A stretch of 64,000 nucleotides of DNA from Acridotheres tristis (Eukaryota; Chordata; Aves; Passeriformes; Sturnidae). Below, piece by piece: positions 47,969-60,279 of the stretch. Within the stretch, counting starts at the first letter, position 1. Every line of letters begins with the position of its first letter. Where the stretch lies: contig CM072885.1 in assembly GCA_037013685.1 (NCBI GenBank), positions 72,069,285 through 72,133,284 on the forward strand, read 5' to 3'. Position numbers and translations under genes: made by a program. The notes below the pieces were generated by a model. The model did not search any database and was not told the DNA's origin. It worked only from the letters and a program-made list of their open reading frames with translations.

Positions 47969-49889
47969 CGGGCAGTCTGTGCTCCAGGGAATTCTGCTGG
48001 CAGCAGCAATCCAGATGTGCTCTGCCAAGGTTTCTGTTGCAATCCAGATGTTGCTCTGCCAGAGTGAAGCTGGTGAAGCCTTGTCTGTGCTGGTCTGGTC
48101 TGTTGAATCTCAGTAGAAATGGCAGCTGGGGAAAGGTGCAGCCCCAGATAAAACAGGACTGCACAGCCTTATGTGCTCTCTACCCTTGCCTGGGTTTTTG
48201 AGAGGTTTGGGATTTTTTTCCCTTTTGTCTTCTTTCTTCTCTTTCCCTTCCTGGCTTCTCTTCCCCTGTTCTCCTTTTCTTTCTTTCTCTTTGTGCCTGT
48301 TCAAGCTCACCAGCTGGCAGATCTCACTGGGCTTTCCTTGCAGAGTAGACTCTGCTGCTTCATTTCCTCTACAAACCCACCCCCAGTGCAGCTACCCCTG
48401 TTTCTCTATTGGTTATGCTGGAGTTCTTCCCCCAAAACTCAACTTTTGAACGGCAGGAATCTGTTGGAAGCTGCACTGAACTCTCTGGTGCATTTCTGTT
48501 CAGCTGCACTGTTGATGCTCTTGGCCAAGTCTGATCACTGAATTTTGTGTTGATAAGGAACTTCAGTGTGTTTGGGTGCATCTGTAACTGCAAGATAACT
48601 GAGAAGATATTTTTCATGTGGCTGGGGTTTCAGTTTGAATCTGTCACTGGGATTGTCACAGAAATACTTGTGCTGAAATGCAGTCTGCCTCTTCTTACTC
48701 TTGTGAGACAATGGATACCTTCACCTTCCCATCCCGTGGCATTTTAAAATTCTTACTGTGCAAGTGAAGGTTTGTTAAAAAGGCTGTTTTTCTTAAATTC
48801 TTTTTGTAAAGGTTATTAATCGTTTCCTCCTGCCTGTGCCACTTCCAATGGTAACTGAGAGTGCTCAGCCCTCCAGGGTAACAGGGTGACCCTTCCAGTT
48901 CAGTCCTTAGTGCACAGGGAGCTCTGTTCACATCCTGAAATCCAAAGAGAGCTTTTGAATGAACTTTTCTTTAACAGCAAACGTTTCTTCTTATTTTAAA
49001 GAAAGTAATTCAAAGCTAACATTCGGTGTGCTGCTGAAAATGTGTCCTGACACCTTGCAGCATGTTTTTATAGAAGTGTGCACACACATACAGACATTTC
49101 TGTATATGTTCATAAGGTTTGTGTGTAATGCACAAACCAGGGTTGTGCAGTCGAGAGGGATGGAATCGTTTGCTTGATTGTGACAGCACAGGCAACAAGC
49201 CTGACTTCCATATGACAGAGTTCTTTCTGGATATTAAATCACATTTTGTGATGTTCCCACAGGCAGGCTTGTTTATTAATATGCCAACTTCAGTAACTAT
49301 TGCTTGACTTTTGACTCTATAGTTTAAATATTTCTTCTATTTCTCGATTTGCAAATGTGTGCCAAGTTGTGCAATTATTTGTTAGTTATTTGTAAACATT
49401 TGAGTAGTGATTTTGATCAACATATAACCACTTCTGTCTATGTTATGTGTAGGGAATATGTTGTTGCTGCTCTGTACTTTTTCTCTGGGAAGCTGTGGGC
49501 TAGTTTATATTTGTTATTTATTAAAACAATTCCCTGAAATTCACTGCATTTCTGTTGATTCTGAATTCTGTCCTGAGCTGAAATGTTTCAAGGTAATTCA
49601 TATGCCATTACCAAGGGTTTTTCTTTTTTTAAGACCAGCTTAATGTGTCTGCAAGTGCCATTCTTAACTGCAGAAACTGAATAAACATGAATAAACATTT
49701 TCTGTTGAAGGATTTGAGACTGTACTCACGTGTTTGTGAGGGATGGAAGTGTGAGAATGGTTTGGAAGTTAAAGGGGGGATAAGTGTGGGAAGGGAACCT
49801 GAACCTTTCCAGCGTGCTTCTGCTCAGAGTTGCTGAGCATTCATCTCTGCTGCGACTTGAGGAGAAGCAAAAATGCTTTAGAAGCAGGC
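47969..49889. other. Intronic DNA, nothing recognised
   Basis: Mostly AT-rich intronic sequence, with a pyrimidine-rich segment (CTTCTTTC, CTTTTC words) at about 48200-48300. No gene or mobile element is recognised. Confidence 0.5.
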
Positions 49890-50568
49890 AGGTGTGTCCA
49901 TAGGTGTGTCCATAGGTGTATCCATAGGTGTATCCACAGGTGTATCCATAGGTGTATCCATAGGTGTAACCACAGGTGTATCCATAGGTGTATCCATAGG
50001 TGTATCCATAGGTGTATCCATAGGTGTATCTATAGGTGTGTCCATAGGTGTATCTATAGGTGTATCTATAGGTGTGTCTATAGGTGTATCTATAGGTGTG
50101 TCTATGGGTGTATCTATAGGTGTGTCTATGGGTGTATCTATAGGTGTATCTATAGGTGTATCTATAGGTGTGTCTATAGGTGTGTCCATAGGTGTATCCA
50201 CAGGTGTATCCATAGGTGTATCCATAGGTGTGTCTATAGGTGTGTCTATAGGTGTATCTATAGGTGTATCTATAGGTGTATCTATAGGTGTATCTATAGG
50301 TGTATCTATAGGTGTATCTATAGGTGTATCCATAGGTGTATCTATAGGTGTGTCTATAGGTGTATCTATAGGTGTATCCATAGGTGTATCTATAGGTGTG
50401 TCTATAGGTGTGTCTATAGGTGTATCTATAGGTGTGTCTATGGGTATATCTATACGTGTATCTATAGGTGTGTTCACAGGTGTATCCATAGGTGTATCCA
50501 TAGGTGTATCTATAGGTGTGTCTATGGGTGTATCTATAGGTGTATCTATAGGTGTGTCTATAGGTGTG
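49890..50568. repeat. 12-bp GGTGTATCCATA minisatellite, about 56 copies
   Basis: Units of 12 bp alternate between GGTGTATCCATA, GGTGTATCTATA and GGTGTGTCTATA forms. CCATA units dominate the 5' quarter and recur in blocks, while CTATA units fill the middle, so units were amplified in groups. Twelve is a multiple of three, so each frame encodes a perfect tetrapeptide repeat (G-V-S-I or C-I-H-R forward, D-T-P-I reverse) for 231-266 codons. No coding evidence exists beyond that. Confidence 0.97.
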
Positions 50569-50654
50569 TACATTTCATCATTCTGGGCAGGGTGGGCTCT
50601 GCTGGTGCCTCATTACAGAGACCCCAGTGACAAATAGTCCAGCAGCAAAGAGAA

Positions 50655-51990
50655 ATGTTGTGTGTGTTGTCTGTGTTGTCTGTGCTGTGCTGTCTGTGTT
50701 GTCTATGTTGTCTGTGTTGTCTGTGTGTGTTGTCTGTGTGTGTTGTGTGTACTATGTGTGTACTGTGTGTGTTGTCTGTGTGTGTTGTCTGTGTTGTCTG
50801 TGTGTGCTGTCTGTGTTGTCTGTGTTGTCTGTGTGTGTTGTCTGTGTGTGTTGTCTGTCTGTGCTGTCTGTGTGTGTTGTGTGTACTGTGTGTGTTGTCT
50901 ATGTGTGCTGTCTGTGTGTACTATGTGTGTACTGTGTGTGTGTCTGTGTGTTGTCTGTGTGTGTTGTCTGTGTTGTCCGTGTGTGTTGTCTGTGTGTGTT
51001 GTCTGTGTGTGCTGTGTGTACTGTGTGTGTTGTCTGTGTGTGTTGTGTGTACTGTCTGTGTGTGTTGTCTGTGTTGTCTGTCTGTGCTGTCTGTGTGTGT
51101 TGTGTGTACTGTCTGTGTGTGTTGTCTGTGTTGTCTGTGTTGTCTGTGTGTGTGTCTGTGTGTGTTGTCTGTGTGTGTTGTGTGTACTGTGTGTGTTGTC
51201 TGTGTGTGTTGTGTGTACTGTCTGTGTATGTACTGTCTGTGTTGTCTGTGTGTGTTGTCTGTGTGTGTTGTGTGTACTATGTGTGTACTGTGTGTGTGTC
51301 TGTGTGTGTTGTGTGTGCTGTCTGTGTGTGTTGTCTGTGTTGTCTGTGTGTGTTGTGTGTACTATGTGTGTACTGTGTGTGTGTCTGTGTGTTGTCTGTG
51401 TGTGTTGTGTGTACTATGTGTGTACTGTGTGTGTTGTCTGTGTTGTCTGTGTGTGTTGTGTGTACTATGTGTGTACTGTGTGTGTTGTCTGTGTTGTCTG
51501 TGTGTGTTGTGTGTACTATGTGTGTACTGTGTGTGTGTCTGTGTGTGTTGTCTGTGTGTGTTGTGTGTACTATGTGTGTACTGTGTGTGTGTCTGTGTGT
51601 TGTCTGTGTGTGTTGTGTGTACTATGTGTGTACTGTGTGTGTTGTCTGTGTTGTCTGTATGTGTTGTGTGTACTATGTGTGTACTGTGTGTGTGTGTCTG
51701 TGTGTGTTGTCTGTGTGTGTTGTCTGTCTGTGCTGTCTGTGTGTGTTGTGTGTACTGTGTGTGTTGTCTATGTGTGCTGTCTGTGTGTGCTGTCTGTGTG
51801 TGCTGTCTGTGTGTGTGTCTGTGTGTGTTGTCTGTGTGTGTTGTGTGTACTATGTGTGTACTGTGTGTGTGTCTGTGTGTTGTCTGTGTGTGTTGTGTGT
51901 ACTATGTGTGTACTGTGTGTGTGTCTGTGTGTTGTCTGTGTGTGTTGTGTGTACTATGTGTGTACTGTGTGTGTGTCTGTGTGCTGTCCG
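50655..51990. repeat. GT-rich array with 52-bp higher-order unit
   Basis: About 1.3 kb of TGTGTGTTGTCTG, TGTGTACTATG and TGTGTGTACTG words. Towards the 3' end a longer unit is clear: ACTATGTGTGTACTG recurs at 51849, 51901 and 51953, exactly 52 bp apart. The + strand contains almost no A and few C. Open frames of up to 593 codons, made of Cys, Val, Leu and Ser, run through all three forward frames and are artefacts. It starts only about 85 bp after the 12-bp array. Confidence 0.96.
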
Positions 51991-54900
51991 TGCCCTGTGG
52001 GGCTCACTGAGTGCTGGGGCAGAGACCCCGACTGCTGCTGGCTCTGTGCCAGCCGGGGTCACAGGGGGGCAGGGGCTCCTTGGATGGTGCCAGCCCTGAA
52101 TCTCACATTCCGCATCAAATCCTGCCTGCCAATCCCCGCCTGTCGTTTCCTCTTGGCCAGCACCTTTGGAACCGGGGCCAGCTCACAGGGAAGAGGAGGA
52201 GCTGGGGCCTGGCTGCAGCTGGGGACAGGTGAACCTGACACACCTGTTGTGGTGAGACGGGGAGAGGCGGCAAACACAAATATTTCTTGGAGAGCTCCTG
52301 AGCAATTTAAGTGGAGCAGCACAGACATTGTCTATGCCCTTCCTCTCAAAGCAATACAATCTTTATTTCAGCTTTCTCTTCTGCTGGGTGTAGAGTATAA
52401 ATCCAGTCCTAAAATGTGTGGTGTTCTTATTCGAGGTGGATGAGTAGAATGAATTGCTGATAATAGTGACTGAGACATAGTTTCAATGGTTTTCTTTACA
52501 ACATTTTAGCTGCCACCATCCTTGGAACTAGAATTTTTTTTTCCCCTTTTGTATTATGTATAGATGAACAAGAACATCCTTAAGATTAACCTTAAGACTT
52601 CCTCACGTGGGTGTGATCTGCCAGTCAAACAGACTTTTTGAAAACCCGAAATTTTAAAGTCTGGATATTGATTATATCAGCAAGCCTGAACATGCTGTCA
52701 TGTTTACATCTTTAGATTTTATTTTTCTTTTGGAAACTGAAACTCGTCTGTGCTTGAAAAGTGGTAAAATTTTTCCAGCTGCAATATTATGTGCTTATTT
52801 CATGTTCTGGTCTGCTTTATATATTGTGTCTTCTCAAATGAAAGCTGTAATGTGATGCTGAGAAAAACATTTGATTTTTAAGCTGAAGTCACAGTATTGC
52901 AAAATTTGCTGATATTCACTTAAAAAAACCCAGCCTAAAAAATCCTCAGACAGTGGGAGCAGTGAGGAAACAGTTTTCTTTGCTGTCATTCAGTGCACTC
53001 ATGAGAACTTGGCCTGGGGGCTCTGGGTCTGCAATTTGGTTAAGGTTTTCAGAACTGAGATGAAAGCAACAATCAGATTGTCTAAATCATTTCTAATAAC
53101 AGGTTAAGGAGATGGGAACTTTAGGGAGAAACTTGATAGCCCAGGGAATATCTTTCCTGTGATCTTAATGCATTGCTATCTAAAACAGTGAGTCAGTGCT
53201 TGTGAGCATAATTATGTCATACACTTCTTTTGAATGCTTGGATCTGCAATGGCAGATGGTTTTAATGAAGTTTTAGATATCTAGCTTCTTAGCTGAATGC
53301 AGGTTTGTTTTCTTTTATCCATGTGTTTATTTAATAAAAAGCAAACTTAGAAGAAATGTCATGATATTGATGGCCACATGCTTTGAGTTACCAACTTCCT
53401 CAGTGCCACTCTCCTGAATGGTCAAATGTTCTTTTTTGATCTAGGAAAGTTTACATCAACGAGCTGATTATTCCTGCCTCATTCCCTACCTTGAATGATT
53501 TCCTGTCTTGTGAAAGACAGGCCAACAGCTCAAGGCTGGGCTTTGGGCACTCGGTCCTGCTTTTACATGCTAGGAAAGGTGAATTAGGTTTGTTTGCTGC
53601 TTGTCTGTGAGTGACCACCCAACAATGACTGCAGTTTGGACTGGTGAGATTTTTTTTTCCCCTTAGCTCATCTCATTTCTCTCCCTTCAACCATCTGAAG
53701 ATATATTTTGTTGTTGTTTCTTTGCTTTTGGTTGTTTCAGGGTGTGTGTGTATGTTTGTTTGTTGGACCGTGGGTGTCAATCTGTGCAGATGCCACCTCC
53801 GATTTTAAGGGATGGTAAAGTTGCCTGGTTCTAAATGCAAAAAGTCACTGATGCTGGGGAGGAAATTTCCATTCATGAGAGGCAGGTTTGCTCTGGTCAC
53901 AGGATGTGAAATGAGCATGGCAAGGCAGTTCCAGATGAACACAGGTAAAATTTCCCAGCAGTGGATGAAATCTGTCCTGAGAATGCATTAACTGCAGAAA
54001 GAGGCTCACTGGTTTTTCATTGGTTAGCACCAAATCAAGAAATGCATTTAGGAGATTGCTGCTGTTCTTTCACCTCTGCCCCTCTGAGTTCTGATGCAGA
54101 TCCATTGACAGCTCAGTCCTGTGCCCCTCCCCAGGGTTCCAGTCCCTCTCCCCTTTGGGTGTTCGTTGGTGGTGGCTGGAGCCATGGAGTGGCTCCTGTG
54201 ACATCACAAACATTTGTGTTGGCAGTTCTTCCTCCTGGAGGCCTCTGACCGTGCTGAAGATGACTAAGTAGAGACAGATTTATGTGGAAATCTTATTAAT
54301 ACCCATAAAAGAGAGAATGAAGGCATAAGAAATTTGGCTCCGAAAAACAACCAAAAAATGCTCTGTTCTTAGAAACATTTGGCATTGCTCCATCATGCCT
54401 TTTGTGGGAACTGGTTCTTTGTCTGGCCTAATCTAGGCTTCTTTTTTTTTTTTTAAGGAAAAAAAAAAAAGATTACTAAAGACTTCCACTTTTCCCAAAC
54501 TTTCTCACAGTAGAATAAAATAAATTTTCACTTTGGTAATGCACAAATCAGTTAATTATTTCAAAGACAATGAAGCACAGATGTCTCCCCTTGTTTCTCA
54601 GCAAAGATTTAATGGTGGCCTTGCTGTGAGATCTTTCACTGCCTCCAAATGTCCATAGATGTTTCATGGTGCTCATTATCAAAGTGGTTTACTAAGAGGG
54701 GAAAATAATTTTCACTTACAGTGTGTGAGGGCTGGAAAGGAGCTGTGTCAGAGATGTGAAATCACAATTCAGTTTCTCTCATGACATGTTTGATACCAGC
54801 CTTGGGAGAGGAGTTTCTGATGCTCAGTGTGTGCTGAGGCTCCTGCTCCTGTCCATGCAGCTGCAGTAAGATTGTCTGCCTAGAAAACTCATCTTCATTT

Positions 54901-57090
54901 AGGGCATAATCCATAGTATGTACAGAAATGTTTTATAAATAAAATTACCTGAGTGTGCTCATTACCTGCACGTGGGTAAAGCTTTTTGTCTTGGAAACAA
55001 TTTCCAATATATTGTTCCTGTTGAATGTGTAATTGAAAAAAGTTCTGGTTTGCTTTTGGCTATTTCTGTGATGACCTAGGCATTTGGTTCATGGGATGTT
55101 GTGTTTTAGATCTTTAACTGATCCGTGTGCCAGCGAGTGTCTTGTGCTTTTTCCATGTGTGTGTTATTTTTCCCAGCAAGCAAGATATTCCAAGCTCACT
55201 CCTGATGTGGCCACATACTGCTTTGAAATAGGAAGCAATAAATTAGCTTTTAGGGCTGGCTTGTGAGCAAGATCTTATTCTTTATTTGTTTACCTCTGCT
55301 TCTTGGATGTGTGCAGTTTTTAGGCCTGCTGTTAGCACTGCTACCGAAATTGTCACCATTTCAGAAGATCAAAGCAGCAGCGAAATGAAGAGGAAGAAAA
55401 TAGGAAAAAATTCCTATCTGGATGAGAAGATGATTTATATCTTCTTATGTTTGCCAGGGTAAAAATCTTCCCCATGAGCTGTTGGTTACAGGCTGCAGGG
55501 GCAGCTCCCATGCAGTGTCCTTGGGCTGCTGTCCCTGGTCTGGAGGCAGAGCAGAGCATTCTGCACTGGCTGCTGCAGAGGGAATTGATTTCCTGCCAAT
55601 GGCTCCTTGGCCAGCAAGGGAAATTGTTGGATTTGGAGTCCCAGGGCTGTGCCCCTGTCATGGTCGCAGTGATTTCTGAGATGGAAAACCATAATTCTCT
55701 TTGTCAAGTCTTGGTGAGATTTCAGAGCTTCCATCCTCACCATCCTCTGCTTTTGTTCCTGCACTTTTTGTCATTTGTGGGAGCAGCAATGCTGCAAGAA
55801 AACGTTTTCCCAGGCCAGGAAGGTTTTATCATTAAGTGGCTTTGTCAGATGCTTCCACACAGAGCTGCCAGCATTGAAGTCTTTTATTTCTCTGGTTTTT
55901 GAATGTTAAGTGGCGAATCAGTGTCCCCTCTGCTAATCTTGCTTAGAATTTGTGTTGGTCTTCTTACTTTTAGAACAGCCTGCAGTCTTCTGGCTTGGCC
56001 TTCTGAGGTGTGTCATGAATTCCCCTTGTGCTGAGCTGGAGGGGCAGTAAGGGCATTTAGCATCTCCCAGGAGTGAATATGCCACCAGATGAATCCTGTG
56101 TGGACTTCTGTATGAAATAGTGGTGTGGAAAAGCCACAGGCATCGCTGTTCTTCCTTGCTCGGCTCAGAGGCACTGGTGGGAGGCATGGCCTGGCATTGG
56201 GAGCTCTGACCTGTGTGCTCTTGTCCCATATCTCTGTGGGGTTCTTGGAAGCTGAGCTCTCTGTGTTGGCTGTAATGTATCCCGTTGGCCTTGAGGTAAA
56301 TGAAATAGTAAATCAGGAGAGAGGAACGACTTCCATGTCCTTCTGTCCCACCTTCCTTACTTCAGCTGTGAGATTTACCTGAGACCTGCTGGCTTGGGCT
56401 GGTACAAAATGCACGGGCAGATTATCTGGATAAAATTCGGTTTGAAGGGAAGTGGTTCCCAGTGTTCCCCTGTTTGCCATGGGGGCCAAGGGCATCACAT
56501 CCGCTCTGGGCTGGATGAAGCCTGGAAGTCCAGAGTTCCCTTGGAATTCTTCTCGTACTTTACAGCTCCTCCCTGCTTTTTATATGCAAACAACATTCCT
56601 TGGGAGGCCTGGAGGGCGGAAATGGCTGTGAACAAAACCCATATATTTTCTGATATGTCAGAAGATAGGAGAAAAGAATAGTGTGCTCCATGTCTGCTGG
56701 TAGCTGATTGCATCCTATTTATTTTGTAGAAGAAAAAAGCTTGGTTGGCTATTGGGGAAAACTTTTCTATGAGGAGCAGTAGTAAAGTTCTGCAATGAGC
56801 TGTGTATGGAAATTTCATGTGTGTGCATGAACGGTTCTGTTAGAAGAGCGTTTTGGGTATTTTCCCAAGGGGGTGTAGATACCTGCTTTTCCTTGGAAAA
56901 ACCATCCTTGCTGCCACTGGGCTGTGCCCCAGCTGCTGGCAGAGCCCTCCTGCAGTGCCCCTTGTCCTGCCTGCTGCAGACCCGGCCAGTAAACCCAGTT
57001 GATGCTCCAGGCAGTGCCCACAGGGGATGCTGACCCTGCCCAGAGCCAGGAGCTCTAGGAGCCTGCCTTAGGCAGGATTACTGCAGAACA
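51991..57090. other. Intronic DNA, nothing recognised
   Basis: About 5.1 kb of intronic sequence. It contains a T13/A12 inverted repeat at 54442-54470 that could form a hairpin, and ordinary AT-rich DNA. Open frames up to 151 codons (55447-55902) show no recognised domain. Confidence 0.5.
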
Positions 57091-57120
57091 GATCAGATCA
57101 GATCAGATCAGATCAGATCT
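57091..57120. repeat. GATCA pentanucleotide repeat, 6 copies
   Basis: Six perfect or near-perfect tandem GATCA units. Just upstream is an imperfect palindrome, CCTGCCTTAGGCAGG. Confidence 0.93.
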
Positions 57121-57529
57121 CTGCTGTGTCCTCTGCTCCTGCCCTGCTCTCACTCAGGAGCTGCTGAGCTCTTCACTTTGGACCATCAGGTTGTGATTGG
57201 TGGCACACTCTTGTCCCCCTCTTTCCTTCCCCATAAGTGACACTGTTCAAGTTGCAGGTGGGCTCCAAATTGCTCTTCATTTCGGCCTGGCTACACGCTG
57301 ATTTATCAAGGCCACTTGTTAAGGTAATGAATGCTTTGCTGGCTGCCAGGAGAATGCTCCATGGCCTCAGAGACACCGGCTGGGATTTGTTAGGCTTGGT
57401 GTGTGGGGAGCTTTCCTGGCAGCCAGGTAAGAGACAGCTGCTCTTGGGAGGGCACAGCAGCACCCTGAGAGCCTGGACCGTGTGAGGGAACAGAACTGGA
57501 GCTGGGAGAGAGCTCCTGGGAGGAGGGAG
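57121..57529. other. Intronic DNA, nothing recognised
   Basis: Mixed intronic sequence without a recognised element. Confidence 0.5.
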
Positions 57530-57897
57530 GGGATGGCATTGGGATGGGATGGGGATTGGGATGAGGATTGGGATGGGGATTGGGATGAGGATGGGATTGG
57601 GATGGGGATGGGATGGGATGGGATTGGGATTGGGACTGGGATTGAGATGGGGATGGGACTGGGATTGAGATGGGGATGGGATGGGACTGGGATGGGATGG
57701 GATGGGATTGAATTGGGATTGGGATTGGGATTGGGATTGGGATTGGGATTGGGACTGGGACTGAGATGGGGATGGGATGGGACAGGGATGGGATGGGATG
57801 GGATGGGATTGAATTGCGATTGGGATTGGGACTGGGATTGGGACTGGGAGTGAGATGGGGATGGGATGGGACTGGGATGGGATGGGATGGGATGGGT
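57530..57897 (+). repeat. GGGATT/GGGACT/GGGATG array with G-quadruplex potential
   Basis: About 360 bp of five- and six-base units GGGAT, GGGATT, GGGACT and GGGATG on the + strand, each with a G triplet; (GGGATT) runs are longest at about 57715-57755. Many overlapping G-quadruplex motifs are possible. The unit differs from the vertebrate telomere repeat. Open frames rich in Gly/Trp/Asp (forward) and Ser/Pro/Gln (reverse) are repeat products. Confidence 0.95.
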
Positions 57898-59594
57898 GTG
57901 TGCAGGGTACATCATGTTCTGTGCCTTGTGCCCTCCTGCCCAGCTGAGCAGCTCTCATCTGCTTGTGTTTTAGTGCTTGTTGTCACTCCCTGTTAGTTTG
58001 TTGTTGTTTTTTTTTTTTATTGTCATTTCACTCTGAACTAGCTGGATGGTTCTTAGAGGCTGTTAAAAATCCCAGCGTGGCAGCTGTAAAATTGCCTAAT
58101 CACCTCCAGGAGATAATCTCTCCTAGGGGAGACCTTTGAATGCACTGGCTGTCAGCAGGAATAGGTCAGATGCCTCCAGGTGACTTTCTGAGAAAGGAGT
58201 CTTGTTTTCAAAACTATATCTACCTGCTTAGGAACTGGTTAGTGGGACCTGCCATAAAAGTCCTCTTTTATAGTTGTGCCAAATCCTCTTAAAGAAAGCA
58301 AATAGCTCTCATTAATGCTGCTCTGTTCAGCATAGAAATAAAACAGCTGTTGTGACTGTCAGAGGCTTTAAGAAAGACTTGAAATGGGAAAGAATTTCCA
58401 TTAGAACAGTTGATGAAACTCAGTGGGCTATGGCAGTGCATTCTTATCTCCAGTTTCTCCTTGGAGTCTGAGAAATATGTTGAATTTGTGCCTCAGAACT
58501 AGTTCAGAGTTTCATTGTAAGAGGGTAGGTGACACCTGGGGGAGTTAAGCTCTAACAAGAACTAAGACTTTCATAGTTTTCCTGTTAAGTCAAATGCTTA
58601 AAAATATGTGAGGTTTGGTGTATCAAGTTCGAATAAATCTCTTCCTTCCTATGCTGGATTCCAACATTCAGCAGTGGAAATATTGAAGAATGTTAGTTGG
58701 AACTGATGCTGACCATATTGGTGGCCTAAAATACTTGGTTAAAACTACTTCCAGAGCCTTTTATAGCTTTGAAATGGCAGAATTGAATAGCTCTGCATTA
58801 TACTAAAGCTTCTTCAGATGTCTCACCTTCCTTCTCTTGAACTGGGGAAGCAGAAAGGAAGAAAACCCAGAATCCAGCAGCCAGCATTGCTCAGGCTTTT
58901 GCTTTTCTGGCACTTGGGGCCGTGGGTGCAGGGGCATTGCTGGGGTCCCCTGCCCAACACCTCCGTGTTTCTCCAAGCCTGGGGCTTTGAGCAGCGTGGG
59001 ACACCCCTGGGCTCACCAGGGGAGAGCAGGATCACACTGGGTTTAATATAGAATAAGTGATAGGAGTGGTTTTAATTGATATGTGGGTACATGCAGGCCT
59101 ATTAATAGATGGAAATAAGGAGAGGGAAGAGAGGAAATAAAGCACCACAGCTGTGATTTATCAAGATTGACATGAAAACAAATATTATTCTAGTAATCAG
59201 AGGAAATTCTTTGTAAAGCATGTACAAGAAAGGTATTTAACCCACCTCAACGATTTCCTGCCCAACAATTTCCAAAGAAAATCAGACAGACTTCTTCCCC
59301 TGCCCCCCCGCTAAAGGTCACTTTAAAATTATTGTTTCCCCTCCTTCATTTCTCTTGACATTGGGCTTTTTGTTTGCTTCAGGTGTTCTTTTTTTCTCTT
59401 GTCAAATTCTTATTTAAGTGATTTTTTTGACCTGGCATGTAAAACTTCATCTAAAAAGTGCAGCTGTGGGGTGGGGAAAGGATTTAGTTTAGCGTTTAAG
59501 TAAGATGTACAGAAGCTGAAGGGCACTGATATTCCCTCCACCCAGAGCTGCAAGGCTGGGAAGGCTCGGTGTTCCTGCCTGGTGGGCTCCATTT
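57898..59594. other. Intronic DNA, nothing recognised
   Basis: Mostly AT-rich intronic sequence. A 77-codon frame at 58818-59051 has no domain. No mobile element is recognised. Confidence 0.5.
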
Positions 59595-60279
59595 GGAGGA
59601 GGAAGAGGTGGAGGAGGAGGAGGAGGAGAAGAAGAAGAAGAAGAAGAAGAAGAAGAAGAAGGAGGAGAAGAAGAAGAAGGAGGAGGAGAAGAAGAAGGAG
59701 GAGGAGGAGCAGGAGGAGGAGGAGGAGAAGAAGAAGAAGAAGAAGAAGAAGAAGAAGAAGGAGGAGGAGCAGGAGGAGGAGGAGAAGAAGAAGAAGGAGG
59801 AGAAGAAGAAGAAGGAGGAGGAGGAGAAGAAGAAGAAAGAGGAGAAGAAGAAGAAGGAGGAGGAGCAGGAGGAGGAGGAGAAGAAGAAGAAGGAGGAGAA
59901 GAAGAAGAAGAAGGAGAAGAAGGAGGAGAAGAAGAAGAAGGAGGAGGAGGAGCAGGAGGAGGAGGAGGAGAAGAAGAAGAAGAAGAAGAAGAAGAAGAAG
60001 AAGAAGAAGGAGGAGGAGCAGGAGGAGGAGGAGAAGAAGAAGAAGGAGGAGAAGAAGAAGAAGGAGGAGGAGGAGAAGAAGAAGAAAGAGGAGAAGAAGA
60101 AGAAGGAGGAGGAGCAGGAGGAGGAGGAGGAGGAGAAGAAGAAGAAGGAGGAGAAGAAGAAGAAGGAGAAGAAGAAGGAGGAGGAGGAGGAGGAGAAGAA
60201 GAAGAAGAAGAAGGAGAAGAAGGAGGAGGAGAAGAAGAAGAAGAAGAAGAAGAAGAAGAAGGAGGAGGAGGAGGAGCAG
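59595..60279 (+). repeat. Polypurine GAG/GAA tract, about 680 bp
   Basis: The + strand is almost wholly purine, made of GAG and GAA triplets in blocks, interrupted only by single C bases in GAGCAG and a T near the start. An internal duplication is visible: a block with GAGCAG and AGAAAGAGG markers recurs with a 249-bp offset (for example AAAGA at 59836 and 60085). The three forward frames encode poly-Glu/Lys, poly-Arg and a mixture; the reverse frame encodes poly-Ser/Phe. Not a gene. Confidence 0.97.

Noticed and set aside
47095..48201. Open frames of 238-323 codons on both strands
   Set aside because: They coincide with a 43-bp minisatellite and read different peptides in each frame.
50564..52443. 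Open frames of 450-593 codons rich in Cys, Val and Leu
   Set aside because: These are products of a GT-rich array without stops. All three frames are open and no transcript features are seen.
57530..57897. Interstitial telomere repeat
   Set aside because: The units are GGGATT, GGGACT and GGGATG, not the vertebrate telomeric hexamer in any phase.
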